Of a stretch of DNA of 50,215 nt, positions 20,355-29,691 are shown one piece after another. Made by a program: the position numbers and the translations under genes. The notes beneath the pieces are model-generated. The model did no database searches and was not told the DNA's origin. It was given only the letters and a program-made list of their open reading frames with translations. Origin of the DNA: an uncultured Christensenellaceae bacterium (GTDB lineage Bacteria > Bacillota > Clostridia > Christensenellales > UBA3700); NCBI GenBank assembly GCA_944383895.1, contig CALWRH010000014.1:1-50215 (forward strand), given 5' to 3'. Each line of letters opens with the position of its first letter. Position 1 is the stretch's first letter.

Positions 20355-20587
20355 AAAAAAACGCCCTTACGTTTTCACATAAGGACGACTGTCTGTCGCG
20401 GTTCCACCTTATTTACGGCATAAATGCCGTCTCTCGATTTTTACCGTTTCGTGCGGCGACGTGCCTTTCAGCGGTGGTACTGTCAACGTCCGTTTGCGCT
20501 TTCTTTTCAGCTGCCGAAAGCTCTCTGTGGCGCGTGCCGTTGAAGCGTGTCCTCTGTCTGCCCGTAAGGGCGCGGCAATTTGCTTGT
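20355..20587 (-). promoter_or_regulatory. T-box leader of thrS (tRNA-Thr sensing)
   Basis: Between the promoter at 20594-20622 and thrS. The conserved T-box bases AAGGTGGAACCGCG lie at 20410-20397; the competing terminator CGTCCTTA/TAAGGGCG followed by seven T is at 20387-20355. Uncharged tRNA would pair with the bulge and stabilise the antiterminator. A Thr codon candidate (ACC) is present in the Stem I region near 20475-20480, but I could not fold Stem I with certainty. Confidence 0.93.
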
Positions 20588-20593
20588 GCATTT

Positions 20594-20622
20594 ATTATAA
20601 ACCGCAGTCTTTTTGTTGTCAA
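20594..20622 (-). promoter_or_regulatory. Consensus promoter of the thrS T-box transcript
   Basis: Perfect TTGACA, 17-base spacer, perfect TATAAT. It begins 20 bases after the ytxC stop codon, so thrS need not be cotranscribed with ytxC. Confidence 0.9.
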
Positions 20623-20641
20623 CGGTTTTGCCGAAAGTGTT

Positions 20642-21361
20642 TTATATGTTCCTGACTTTTGCAAACCGCGACAACGCAGATATAAGTCTTTTGTCTTTGA
20701 AACTTGCGTCCAGAGTTACCTCTTTAGCGCCTCTGCCTACGGCGCAGTTTATCAGATCCAGCGTAGTGTCGCCGTAAAAATCGTCCACGCTCACAAACCC
20801 GCCTTTTGACACGTCGGTAACAACGGGATTTTCTGCGTCTGCGATCAGAAGCCTCGTTCTGTCCGACTTTTCCTGTACGACATAACCCGCGACGTCGTAC
20901 AGATCTTTGTCTTCATAATCTCCGTTGAACAGATTTTCCGAAACGACACAGAGTTCGTCCCACTCTTCCTTCAGATTTTTCATCGCGAAATTGTAAACTC
21001 CGTCTATACAGATCACGTCATATCCGCTTATCTTATCGAACAATTCTGCATACTCTGCCTCGCTATCATAATAAACCATTACGGCAAGCAGGCACACCTG
21101 AGCAGGCGTGAATTTGTCTATCCCTATGCTTTCAGTTATGTACAGATGTTTGAAATAAGTCGTAAGAAGTTTTGTTATCTTGTCGCATAAATATTCCTGC
21201 GCATTCTCTCCGTCCGCGTCCCTTGCCGCTACCGAGATCAGAATACGGGTCTTGCTCTCTTCGACCGCACATACCAACGACTTGTTCTTTCCGAGTTCGC
21301 GCAATAACGCTCTGCACTCTTTGCCATACGATTTGTCTATCGTTACAGTCTTCTTCCACAT
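20642..21361 (-). CDS. ytxC: YtxC-like putative sporulation protein
   Basis: 239 aa. Assigned mainly from its position directly upstream of thrS, where Bacillus and many Clostridia carry ytxC, plus overall layout: a soluble N-terminal half with the hydrophobic helix AQVCLLAVMVYYDSE around 107-121, and a C-terminal half ending VDDFYGDTTLDLINCAVGR. Molecular function of YtxC is unknown. No clear ribosome binding site precedes the ATG; a TAAAAT hexamer sits exactly six bases before it, but without a convincing -35. Shorter than the ~280 aa of Bacillus YtxC. Confidence 0.6.
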   Translation of the reverse strand: MWKKTVTIDKSYGKECRALLRELGKNKSLVCAVEESKTRILISVAARDADGENAQEYLCDKITKLLTTYFKHLYITESIGIDKFTPAQVCLLAVMVYYDSEAEYAELFDKISGYDVICIDGVYNFAMKNLKEEWDELCVVSENLFNGDYEDKDLYDVAGYVVQEKSDRTRLLIADAENPVVTDVSKGGFVSVDDFYGDTTLDLINCAVGRGAKEVTLDASFKDKRLISALSRFAKVRNI

Positions 21362-21444
21362 ACCGATATTTTATGAAAGGTATATACAAGATATACTCGA
21401 TGCAGATTTCAAAGCCTGTCTTTTTATTGCTGAAAACCCTTATT

Positions 21445-21472
21445 AAAAAGGCCGACCGCAAAAGCGATCGGC
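21445..21472 (-). terminator. Terminator of the DUF4838 lipoprotein gene
   Basis: 9-bp stem GCCGATCGC/GCGGTCGGC (one G-U) with a TTTT loop, then CTTTTT on the minus strand, 13 bases after the stop codon. Confidence 0.88.
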
Positions 21473-21484
21473 TCAATATCGTCG

Positions 21485-23488
21485 TCACGCCCTCTTTTTT
21501 CTGCGCTTTATTACTATTACGGACACAGTGATCCCGGCTGCGATAAGCGCGATTCCTCCTATAACGCACAAAGAAACATACAACTTTATCAAAGTCAGCT
21601 GCATCGGATACGTATCGTTGACGAATTCGTTCATATCCGGAGGAGCGACCTCGTAAGGTCTTTCTATGCCGTGCTTTGCTACAAGAGTTTTGAATTCTTC
21701 AAAAGCCTTTTCTTTTTCTAAAAAATCCCAACTGTTTTCGTACATCTTCGCATATAATACGTTGATCCTGATCTCTTCGACGAATTTTGTAAGTTCGTCG
21801 TCACCTTTGACAGCATCGAGAGCGTTTTGCGTAAGCTGCATATATTTATCTATATTTTCGCTGCTCAGATAATCTCCGTAATGAGCTTGCGGCGCGTCGT
21901 AGAGATCAAGCTCTTTAGCCTCGGTCGCAACAGAATCGTGCATGATATCTATGTACTCTGCAATATATCCTGCAGCATCTCCGTAAGTTACGGTGACGTA
22001 TTTGCCTAAAAGCGCATTGACGTCTGTATCCGTATCCCATAACTGTTTAGCCAACAGATAACTCCTAAGACATGCAAATTCATCCTTTTTCTCTCTGCTG
22101 CCTTGATGGAAAACGCTTTTCACGTTGTTTTCCTTATAAAATTCTGCATTGTCTTTCTGTACGGCAAAATTAGGATAAGGCATCAGCAGATTTTTGAAAT
22201 CCACGACGTAATCCCATATAAACAGATTATCACATACCGCGCTCCACCCTTCTATCATCTTTTTAGCCTCGGCGGATGCGTCGTTATCACCGAATCTGCT
22301 GCTATAAAGCTGCGAGGTCTGTATAGGCGCTATCACTATATTTACGTTCTTTTCGCAGACTATCCCTTCAGGCACGTCTTTTGTGTACAGGTACGCGAGA
22401 GTGCTTATATACTTATCGGGAAAACGCCTTGCGAGTTTGTTCAGTATCTCGATAAGCGCGCCTGCCCTTGAATTGTATTTTTTATACGATTTCTCGCACT
22501 CGGCACACACGCAATAATAATTGTTGTCGTTTATGCTGAAATCCCAATATTTAGCCTCAGGGTACTGTTCTATAAACTCAGCAAGTTTTGCCTCGATTAT
22601 AGGATAAATATCGGGGTTTGAAAAACACAGCTGAGTGTCGCTGCCTTCGTATTCGGCCCTTCTTTTTCCGTCGATATATGCAAAATACTCCGGATGCGAT
22701 TCAAAATAGAGATCGGGGTCGACAAATTTGAAAACACTGTGACACCACGTCCCCCAATATTTGTTCGCATCGTTGCCGATGTCTGAATTTTCGCCCGTAC
22801 CGTTGCTCTTTATCTTTTTGCTCCAACCGTCCTGCGATACTTCGTATTGATATATCCTTCTCCACGCAAAATCGGGATTGTCGGTTATATCGAGCCTATC
22901 GAGATAAACTGTTTCGGCATACGGAACGTAATCGAAATCGTTTCTGACGAACATGCAGCCGAGGACGTCCTCCGCAAAGCCGTAAATACCGTTTATTACT
23001 CCGTCTTTTGCAGTATCGGGATCAACTTCGTCAGACGATTTTATGTAGATATTTTCTTCTGTGCTCTTAATGGTAAAACCGTCGTAGATCACTCCGTCCG
23101 CGGTAATGTCAGACGCATAAGCAGTGTTACCGATAGAAATGAATTTTCCTGCGTAAAACTCGTCGTCCGTTATTACTTCGAACCCGTCCAAGCTCCCCGT
23201 CATCCTGCGTAAAATTTCTGCAAGACAGACAGCGTCTTCTTCTAATATGTCTTTTTCGCTAAACGGGATAACGATCTTATATTCTGTTATTCCGTCTTTT
23301 GCAAGGCATATAGACTTCTCTTCCGCAAGATAATCGACCCACTCTTTTTCATCGAAAGTCATATTGTCAGATACGGATATGACGGTATCGGATTTTCGAG
23401 TGCCGACTTTTGCTTCCGAACAAGAAACTGCGAATATAGAAACCGCAAGTATCAACAAAACAACAACTGTAAGAATAGTTTTCTTCAT
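21485..23488 (-). CDS. DUF4838 surface lipoprotein, glycoside-hydrolase-like
   Basis: 667 aa. Starts at the ATG with AGAGGAGAG upstream, giving a lipoprotein signal peptide: KK, hydrophobic 5-20, lipobox-like AVSC with Cys23. The middle carries DUF4838 features (FDYVPYAETVYLDRLDI, WDFSINDNNYYCVCAECEK, NVNIVIAPIQ), a family often found beside carbohydrate-active domains. The region around 50-150 resembles the N-terminal domain of GH20/GH67-type enzymes. A C-terminal membrane helix (about 640-662) followed by RRKKRA is present, so the protein may be tethered at both ends. Substrate unknown. A possible promoter TTGAAA-N17-TAATAT lies at 23527-23555. Divergent from the collagen-like gene. Confidence 0.78.
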   Translation of the reverse strand: MKKTILTVVVLLILAVSIFAVSCSEAKVGTRKSDTVISVSDNMTFDEKEWVDYLAEEKSICLAKDGITEYKIVIPFSEKDILEEDAVCLAEILRRMTGSLDGFEVITDDEFYAGKFISIGNTAYASDITADGVIYDGFTIKSTEENIYIKSSDEVDPDTAKDGVINGIYGFAEDVLGCMFVRNDFDYVPYAETVYLDRLDITDNPDFAWRRIYQYEVSQDGWSKKIKSNGTGENSDIGNDANKYWGTWCHSVFKFVDPDLYFESHPEYFAYIDGKRRAEYEGSDTQLCFSNPDIYPIIEAKLAEFIEQYPEAKYWDFSINDNNYYCVCAECEKSYKKYNSRAGALIEILNKLARRFPDKYISTLAYLYTKDVPEGIVCEKNVNIVIAPIQTSQLYSSRFGDNDASAEAKKMIEGWSAVCDNLFIWDYVVDFKNLLMPYPNFAVQKDNAEFYKENNVKSVFHQGSREKKDEFACLRSYLLAKQLWDTDTDVNALLGKYVTVTYGDAAGYIAEYIDIMHDSVATEAKELDLYDAPQAHYGDYLSSENIDKYMQLTQNALDAVKGDDELTKFVEEIRINVLYAKMYENSWDFLEKEKAFEEFKTLVAKHGIERPYEVAPPDMNEFVNDTYPMQLTLIKLYVSLCVIGGIALIAAGITVSVIVIKRRKKRA

Positions 23489-23650
23489 GCTCTCCTCTTT
23501 ATCATATAAAAAACGATTGTAATTTAATATTAACATATAAACCTTTTATTTTCAATCGAAGAAAAGTTTTCAGATAATATTTTGTCTGCCGAAGTTTCTC
23601 GGACAGCCGATTCTCTGTTTTATCAAAGTCACGTCAAAATAGATAAACGG

Positions 23651-23658
23651 CATATAAT
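23651..23658 (+). promoter_or_regulatory. Possible -10 element (CATATAAT) of the collagen-like gene
   Basis: CATATAAT lies 35 bases before the ATG with no sigma-A -35 at 17 bases. It resembles the sigma-E/sigma-K -10 pattern CATACAAT, which would suit an exosporium gene, but the -35 side is not convincing. Confidence 0.3.
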
Positions 23659-23660
23659 GA

Positions 23661-25136
<1,476 letters not shown>

Positions 25137-25143
25137 ATCAACG

Positions 25144-25174
25144 CCCCGTCCGTATAGTGAGATATACGGCGGGG
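25144..25174 (+). terminator. Strong hairpin after the collagen-like gene
   Basis: CCCCGTCCGTATA pairs with TATACGGCGGGG (one bulged T), 6-base loop. It follows the stop by 7 bases. There is no T tract, so it may act as an mRNA-stabilising hairpin instead of a true terminator. Confidence 0.6.
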
Positions 25175-25187
25175 AATAAATACCCTC

Positions 25188-25216
25188 TTGTAATGATTGA
25201 CAGACCGATGTATAAT
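25188..25216 (+). promoter_or_regulatory. Promoter of the 77-aa membrane protein gene
   Basis: TTGTAA, 17-base spacer, TATAAT, about 28 bases upstream of the ATG. Confidence 0.65.
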
Positions 25217-25244
25217 GATTATATAGAAGCTCGGAGGTGATTTT

Positions 25245-25478
25245 ATGAATTCTATTGTAAAAAGCTTTGACTCTTTGCCTATAATAATCAAATTTATTTT
25301 TGCGTTGCCGGTACTCGATATAATCTGGGCTATTTACAGACTTATACGCAGTATCGCAAAAAAGAGCGTGATAGCGACGGTACTTGCCGTAATAATGCTC
25401 GTAGTCTGTCCGATTCTATTCTGGATCGTAGATATGATCACTATCCTGCTCTTCAACAAAGTGCTTTGGATAGTCTGA
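25245..25478 (+). CDS. Small two-helix membrane protein
   Basis: 77 aa, not recognised. Start supported by a strong CGGAGGTGA ribosome binding site and its own promoter. Two hydrophobic segments: about 10-34 (SLPIIIKFIFALPVLDIIWAI) and 42-75 (SVIATVLAVIMLVVCPILFWI), linked by a basic loop RLIRSIAKKS. The hydrophobic pattern resembles small YqaE/Pmp3-like or DUF-type membrane proteins only in general form. Followed by a terminator shared with mscS. Probably a real gene; function unknown. Confidence 0.75.
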   Translation: MNSIVKSFDSLPIIIKFIFALPVLDIIWAIYRLIRSIAKKSVIATVLAVIMLVVCPILFWIVDMITILLFNKVLWIV

Positions 25479-25485
25479 ATAAAGA

Positions 25486-25512
25486 AAAGCGCGGGAAACC
25501 GCGCTTTCTTTT
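25486..25512. terminator. Bidirectional terminator between the small membrane protein gene and mscS
   Basis: AAAGCGCGG, GAAA loop, CCGCGCTTT, then CTTTT on the plus strand and CTTTT on the minus strand. Confidence 0.9.
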
Positions 25513-25530
25513 ATAATTTCAATATGATTA

Positions 25531-26346
25531 TTATTTGTTTTTCTGATGAATGTCCAGCTGAGGATAAGGTATTTCGATATTATTTTCGTCAAACGCCTTC
25601 TTTACTCTTTCAAGCATAAACCATTTTGACACCCAATATTTTTCAGTAGGCACCCAGAAACGCGCCAAAATGTTGATACTGCTCGCTGCATGTTCCGTAA
25701 TATTTATAAACGGTTCGGGATCTGTCAGGACATAATCCATTTCTGCAATACAATCTGCAATGATCTTCTTCGCCTTTTCGAAATCTTCGTCGTAAGATAT
25801 CGAGAAAACTATATCCTGTCTTCTGGTATCGTTCTGGTTTACGTTGACGATATGATCGTTTGCAACCTTTCCGTTAGGCATGACTATTACCTTATTGTCT
25901 CCTGTCTGCAGATAAGTGTAAAATAGTTTTATATCCGTGACCGTACCCTCGTAGCCTTCGCACTGAATATAATCTCCGACCTTGTAAGGATGCATTACGA
26001 GAATAACTATTCCTCCTGCAAGGTTTGAGAGCGATCCCTGCAGAGCAAGACCGATAGCTACGCCTGCGCTTGCGATCGCGGCGGTAATGCTTGCCGTCTG
26101 AATTCCGAGATAATCAAGATAAATAAGTACAAGTACAAACTTGATAACTCTTCTCAACGTAGGCACGAGAATTCTTATGATCGTCGGCTCGATCATCTTG
26201 CGGTTGAGAAATTTTTCAAATCTTTTTGTAAAGAAATTGGTTATCTTAAACAAGATAAACAATACGACGAGTCCGATAATGGCTTTCAGCCCTTCGGTCA
26301 AAATCCATGTACCGATACTCTTCAGCATTTCGACAAAATTGTCCAT
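25531..26346 (-). CDS. mscS: MscS-family mechanosensitive channel
   Basis: 271 aa, small-MscS size. Three N-terminal membrane helices: about 20-37, 63-80, and the pore-lining TM3, recognisable by SAGVAIGLALQGSLSNLAGGIVILV with its Gly/Ala packing pattern. The cytoplasmic beta domain follows with HPYKVGDYIQ, VMPNGKVANDHIVN, and the alpha-beta C-terminal region. Releases solutes upon hypoosmotic shock. Monocistronic, ending at the bidirectional terminator. Confidence 0.93.
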   Translation of the reverse strand: MDNFVEMLKSIGTWILTEGLKAIIGLVVLFILFKITNFFTKRFEKFLNRKMIEPTIIRILVPTLRRVIKFVLVLIYLDYLGIQTASITAAIASAGVAIGLALQGSLSNLAGGIVILVMHPYKVGDYIQCEGYEGTVTDIKLFYTYLQTGDNKVIVMPNGKVANDHIVNVNQNDTRRQDIVFSISYDEDFEKAKKIIADCIAEMDYVLTDPEPFINITEHAASSINILARFWVPTEKYWVSKWFMLERVKKAFDENNIEIPYPQLDIHQKNK

Positions 26347-26465
26347 TTTCTATCTCCTTTTCGACTTTCAGGATTATTATAGCCTTTTTCAGACGCAAAA
26401 GCAACACGGTCTTATATTTATTTGAAATAATATAAATTTTTTTTGACTAAAGTATAAAAAATTTA

Positions 26466-26494
26466 TTGACAAAGCAACAAAAAACCTTTATGAT
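26466..26494 (+). promoter_or_regulatory. Promoter of tRNA-Leu
   Basis: TTGACA, 17-base spacer, TATGAT; the tRNA begins 22 bases downstream. Confidence 0.8.
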
Positions 26495-26516
26495 TACTAA
26501 TGCAACTTAAGGAAAT

Positions 26517-26599
26517 GCGGTTATGGCGGAACTGGCAGACGCGTACGTTTGAGGGGCGTATGGGAGACCATCCGGGTTCAAGTCCCGGTAACCGCACCA
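26517..26599 (+). tRNA. tRNA-Leu (anticodon GAG)
   Basis: 83 bases with CCA encoded. Acceptor GCGGTTA/TAACCGC with discriminator A; D arm GCG/CGC; anticodon stem TACGT/GCGTA with loop TTGAGGG, anticodon GAG at 26551-26553 (reads CUC/CUU); long variable arm; T arm CCGGG-TTCAAGT-CCCGG. Flanked by its own promoter and terminator. Confidence 0.97.
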
Positions 26600-26607
26600 A
26601 CAAAATG

Positions 26608-26634
26608 CGAGAGCAAATATGCTCTCGTTTTTTT
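26608..26634 (+). terminator. Terminator of tRNA-Leu
   Basis: CGAGAGCA, AATA loop, TGCTCTCG (perfect 8 bp), then seven T. Confidence 0.95.
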
Positions 26635-26996
26635 GTTGTTCGGTTACCCACTACTTTAACCGTGAGCCGTAAATAAATTTGAATTTGCAAAAACTTTATC
26701 GGCGAACGGTTCAAAGAAACGAAGCAACGATTTTGTTAGGATAACATATTCTCTCTCGTTTCTTTTTTCGCACAGAGAAAGCCCCCGGTAACCGCTCTTG
26801 CCATTTCAGGCTTGCTTTTACATTGTGGTTACTTATGAAAGTGCTAACATCATCAAATTTAATTTATAAATAGTTTAATTAAAGATTATTGATAATGCGA
26901 CCTTATAGGCCGCATTTTGTTAATATAGATTTTTAATACTTCAAAATGATCTTAAAAACTATTATAAAATTAGTTAATATTTTACAATATCCAACA
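26635..26996. other. AT-rich intergenic stretch with a tRNA 3'-end fragment and a hairpin
   Basis: About 360 bases without a credible gene. CCCGGTAACCGC at 26784-26795 repeats 12 bases of the tRNA-Leu 3' end (26584-26595). A stem AATGCGACC/GGCCGCATT with a TTATA loop lies at 26894-26916, about 80 bases past the end of the surface-protein gene, without a good T tract on the minus strand. Confidence 0.5.
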
Positions 26997-29372
26997 CTAT
27001 TCAACTCTTCTCCAATAATAATAACTATAAGAACTAGTCAAATACTTTGCAGCGGTTTTCCGATCAGACAAATCGCTTTCTGACAGCTCTGTATATGTCG
27101 AAAAATCGCTTGTTCTCGATATCTGCCAATTATCGGAATATTCAAAAATAATATTTGTCAAATTTCTGCAATATTCAAATGCATTGTATTCAATATATGT
27201 AACGCTGGCAGGGATAATTATTTTAGTAAGCCATTCACAATTACTGAAAGCATATTTTCCTATACTTTTTACGCCTTCAGAAATATTAACTTCTATAAGC
27301 CAAGTGCAATTAGAAAAAGCCTCGTTTCCTATGCTGATTACACTATCAGGTATAGTTACACTTCCAAGCCATGTATAGTTGAAAAACGTATAAGATCCTA
27401 TACTTGTTACCCCATCCGGGACAACTAAATCTGTTATCATTTTATTATTAAAATACAATCTATTAGCATAACCCAAAGGATTTGCGTACTCATCAGAAAA
27501 AGCTATATTGCACCAGGCTGCTATATCGGTTATGTGCACTTCTTTTAATGAACTACAATATTTGAACGCCTCTGATCCTATACTTGTTACGCTACTCGGT
27601 ACAGTAATACTCGTTACCGAACTGCAATTATAGAAAGCACGATCTCCGATTCTGGTCAACAAACTCGGTATTGTAACACTTTTCAAGTTACTACAATCAC
27701 TAAATGCGCTTTCGGATATTTCTTTTATGGGCAAGCCTTGATAAGTATCTGATATAACTACGCTATCTGAACTTCCTAGATATCCTGATATGCTATAATA
27801 TGTCCCATCATCGGACAATTGATACTGCAGGCCTTCTGTAGGCTGTAGCTGTACAAACTTAGCAAACACTTCTATGTCTCCAATTTGAGTTATTTGCGTT
27901 ATTTGATTTGTAAGTTCACTGTCCGTATACCAATTTTCAAACACACAATCCAATTTTGTTGCTTCTTTCAATGTTAGAGGCAAATCTTCAATAGAAAACG
28001 TTATCGGATTATCAACGTTATTCGTTCCGCCATTTAATTCATATGTTATATTGAATTTATTCCAAACGGCTTGCAATTTATAGTTACTGTTTGGCATTAC
28101 AAATGTGTAAACAGCGTTTGTGGAAACAAGCGTGTTGTCTTCAGTATACCAACCCAAAAATCTTACGTCCGTTTCTGTATAAGCCGCAACAGTAATTTGC
28201 TGAGTATAATACGCTCTATACGTCTGGCTTTCTGTATAAGAAAATTCTCCACTTTCTTGCACCATAACTTTACCAAGACTCTGATCGTTGGAAAAAACGT
28301 TGAGATCGTACTTAGAATATTCGTATACAGCTTGCAGAGTTATGTCTTTATCCCACATCATATATTTGTAATCCTGTTGATTTGACAAAGCCAACCCTTG
28401 GTAATACCAACCTACGAACTTATAACCATCATATGGTCTTGCGGAAAGATTTACGTTAGTATTGTAGTTATACTCTCCCTCCCCCGTAAGAACTCCCGTT
28501 TCTTCAGCAATATCGATAAGTTCTCCTTCAAAGATAAGTTTTTGTTCAATCGTCAGGACAGCCTTTTGGTTAAACTCGGCAACAAATATCATCTTCTTAG
28601 AATATTTTATCTCGTTTAATTGGTTTCCTTTGCTGTCAAAAATTATTACTCCGTTCAACGACCAGCCTCTAAAGGACCAACCGCTCTTTACAAGGTCAAA
28701 AGCAAAATCATCTTTTGTTACAGAAGTTACATTAAGCGTAACAAATTCTTTTTCACTTGTTCCGCCTTTGAGATCGAAGCTTACTTCGTAAACAGGCGCG
28801 ACGATACTCAAAGTCGCAACCATATCGTCTATAGGCTCATAAATGTCGTTCTCGATGATAAACCTTGCCGTAACCGTATATGTACCTATCTCGGTCTGAC
28901 CGTTGCCTATATATTCAACGCGTATTCCGCTCGGCAGATTGCCTACAATTTCCAGACTCTTTGCTGTGCCGTCATACTCGAAAGTTTTACTCTCAAATTT
29001 AATCGACGAAATATCGTAATCTATCGCATTTACCTTAATAATTAAAGTAGTGCTTAGTCCGAGATATGACACAGTGATCCTGTGTTTACCTATCTGTTCC
29101 AGTTTTGCCAAATCTTCGGAAGATATCATATCTTTACTCATCACGAATTCATCGGATGTACCGTCAGCCTTACGCAAAATAACGGTATATGCTGAGAAAT
29201 CAAAAGCTCCTGCGTTTATTTCCTCTGGGCCCTGAATCGAGATCGATTTATATCCAATATCTCCTATACCATCATCGGATTGATCTGTATCACATGAAAT
29301 AAAGACCGCAGCCGCACTTATGACTATGATTATTGATAAAATCAAAAATTTCAAATTCCTCTTTTTTAACAT
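26997..29372 (-). CDS. Surface lipoprotein with InlB/Listeria-Bacteroides repeats and BspA-type leucine-rich repeats
   Basis: 791 aa. Lipoprotein signal: basic LKKRNLK, hydrophobic 9-25, lipobox-like FISC with Cys27, then an Asp-rich linker. Ig-like/MBG-type domains occupy about 45-200 (ITVSYLGLSTTLIIKVNA; FEYDGTAKSLEIVG). Three or four InlB B-repeat/Flg_new modules follow (about 200-500), each with the FxGWY signature (VGWYYQG, LGWYTED, FENWYTD). The C-terminal third has BspA/LRR_5 repeats of the form AFxxCxxLxxVTIPxxVTxIGxxAF (about 550-760). Such proteins act in adhesion or substrate binding. Base composition is clearly more AT-rich than neighbours, suggesting transfer. Ribosome binding site AGAGGAAC. 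No gene partner. Confidence 0.85.
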   Translation of the reverse strand: MLKKRNLKFLILSIIIVISAAAVFISCDTDQSDDGIGDIGYKSISIQGPEEINAGAFDFSAYTVILRKADGTSDEFVMSKDMISSEDLAKLEQIGKHRITVSYLGLSTTLIIKVNAIDYDISSIKFESKTFEYDGTAKSLEIVGNLPSGIRVEYIGNGQTEIGTYTVTARFIIENDIYEPIDDMVATLSIVAPVYEVSFDLKGGTSEKEFVTLNVTSVTKDDFAFDLVKSGWSFRGWSLNGVIIFDSKGNQLNEIKYSKKMIFVAEFNQKAVLTIEQKLIFEGELIDIAEETGVLTGEGEYNYNTNVNLSARPYDGYKFVGWYYQGLALSNQQDYKYMMWDKDITLQAVYEYSKYDLNVFSNDQSLGKVMVQESGEFSYTESQTYRAYYTQQITVAAYTETDVRFLGWYTEDNTLVSTNAVYTFVMPNSNYKLQAVWNKFNITYELNGGTNNVDNPITFSIEDLPLTLKEATKLDCVFENWYTDSELTNQITQITQIGDIEVFAKFVQLQPTEGLQYQLSDDGTYYSISGYLGSSDSVVISDTYQGLPIKEISESAFSDCSNLKSVTIPSLLTRIGDRAFYNCSSVTSITVPSSVTSIGSEAFKYCSSLKEVHITDIAAWCNIAFSDEYANPLGYANRLYFNNKMITDLVVPDGVTSIGSYTFFNYTWLGSVTIPDSVISIGNEAFSNCTWLIEVNISEGVKSIGKYAFSNCEWLTKIIIPASVTYIEYNAFEYCRNLTNIIFEYSDNWQISRTSDFSTYTELSESDLSDRKTAAKYLTSSYSYYYWRRVE

Positions 29373-29691
29373 ATGTGTTCCTCTGTAAATTATTACCTAT
29401 ATTTATCCTTTAACATTATACTTATATTTATATTTTTTGTCAACATTACAGCATTAAGCCTCCGTAAGCTCTAAAAACCTTAACTGTTAAAGATCCTATA
29501 AATAAGGCGACGTTTATCTTATATATGATCTCTTTCGTGAGAATTTCCTATGACGCCAATATTTTATATTGCCTAAGCAAGATCACTGTAATATAATTTT
29601 TTTGCTTTTGTTTTTTTGCTATAAAATATATGCACCTCCAAAAGGGCTAACTTTTGTGGTGCACATCATATTTGTATTGAATTGACCGTTA
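29373..29691. other. AT-rich intergenic region with a 33-base inverted repeat
   Basis: No gene seen. TGCACCTCCAAAAG pairs imperfectly with CTTTTGTGGTGCA at 29631-29663, about 30 bases beyond the asnS stop. There is no T tract directly after it on the minus strand, so it may be a weak terminator or 3' stabiliser for asnS. Confidence 0.5.

Noticed and set aside
18384..20423. 679-codon plus-strand frame
   Set aside because: Mirror of thrS; the thrS reading has all class II synthetase motifs.
26463..26714. 83-codon minus-strand frame over the tRNA
   Set aside because: It is the antisense reading of tRNA-Leu (the well-known LPGLEPG-type artefact).
29631..29663. Inverted repeat as transposon end
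   Set aside because: Single copy, no transposase or target duplication; more likely an mRNA 3' structure of asnS.
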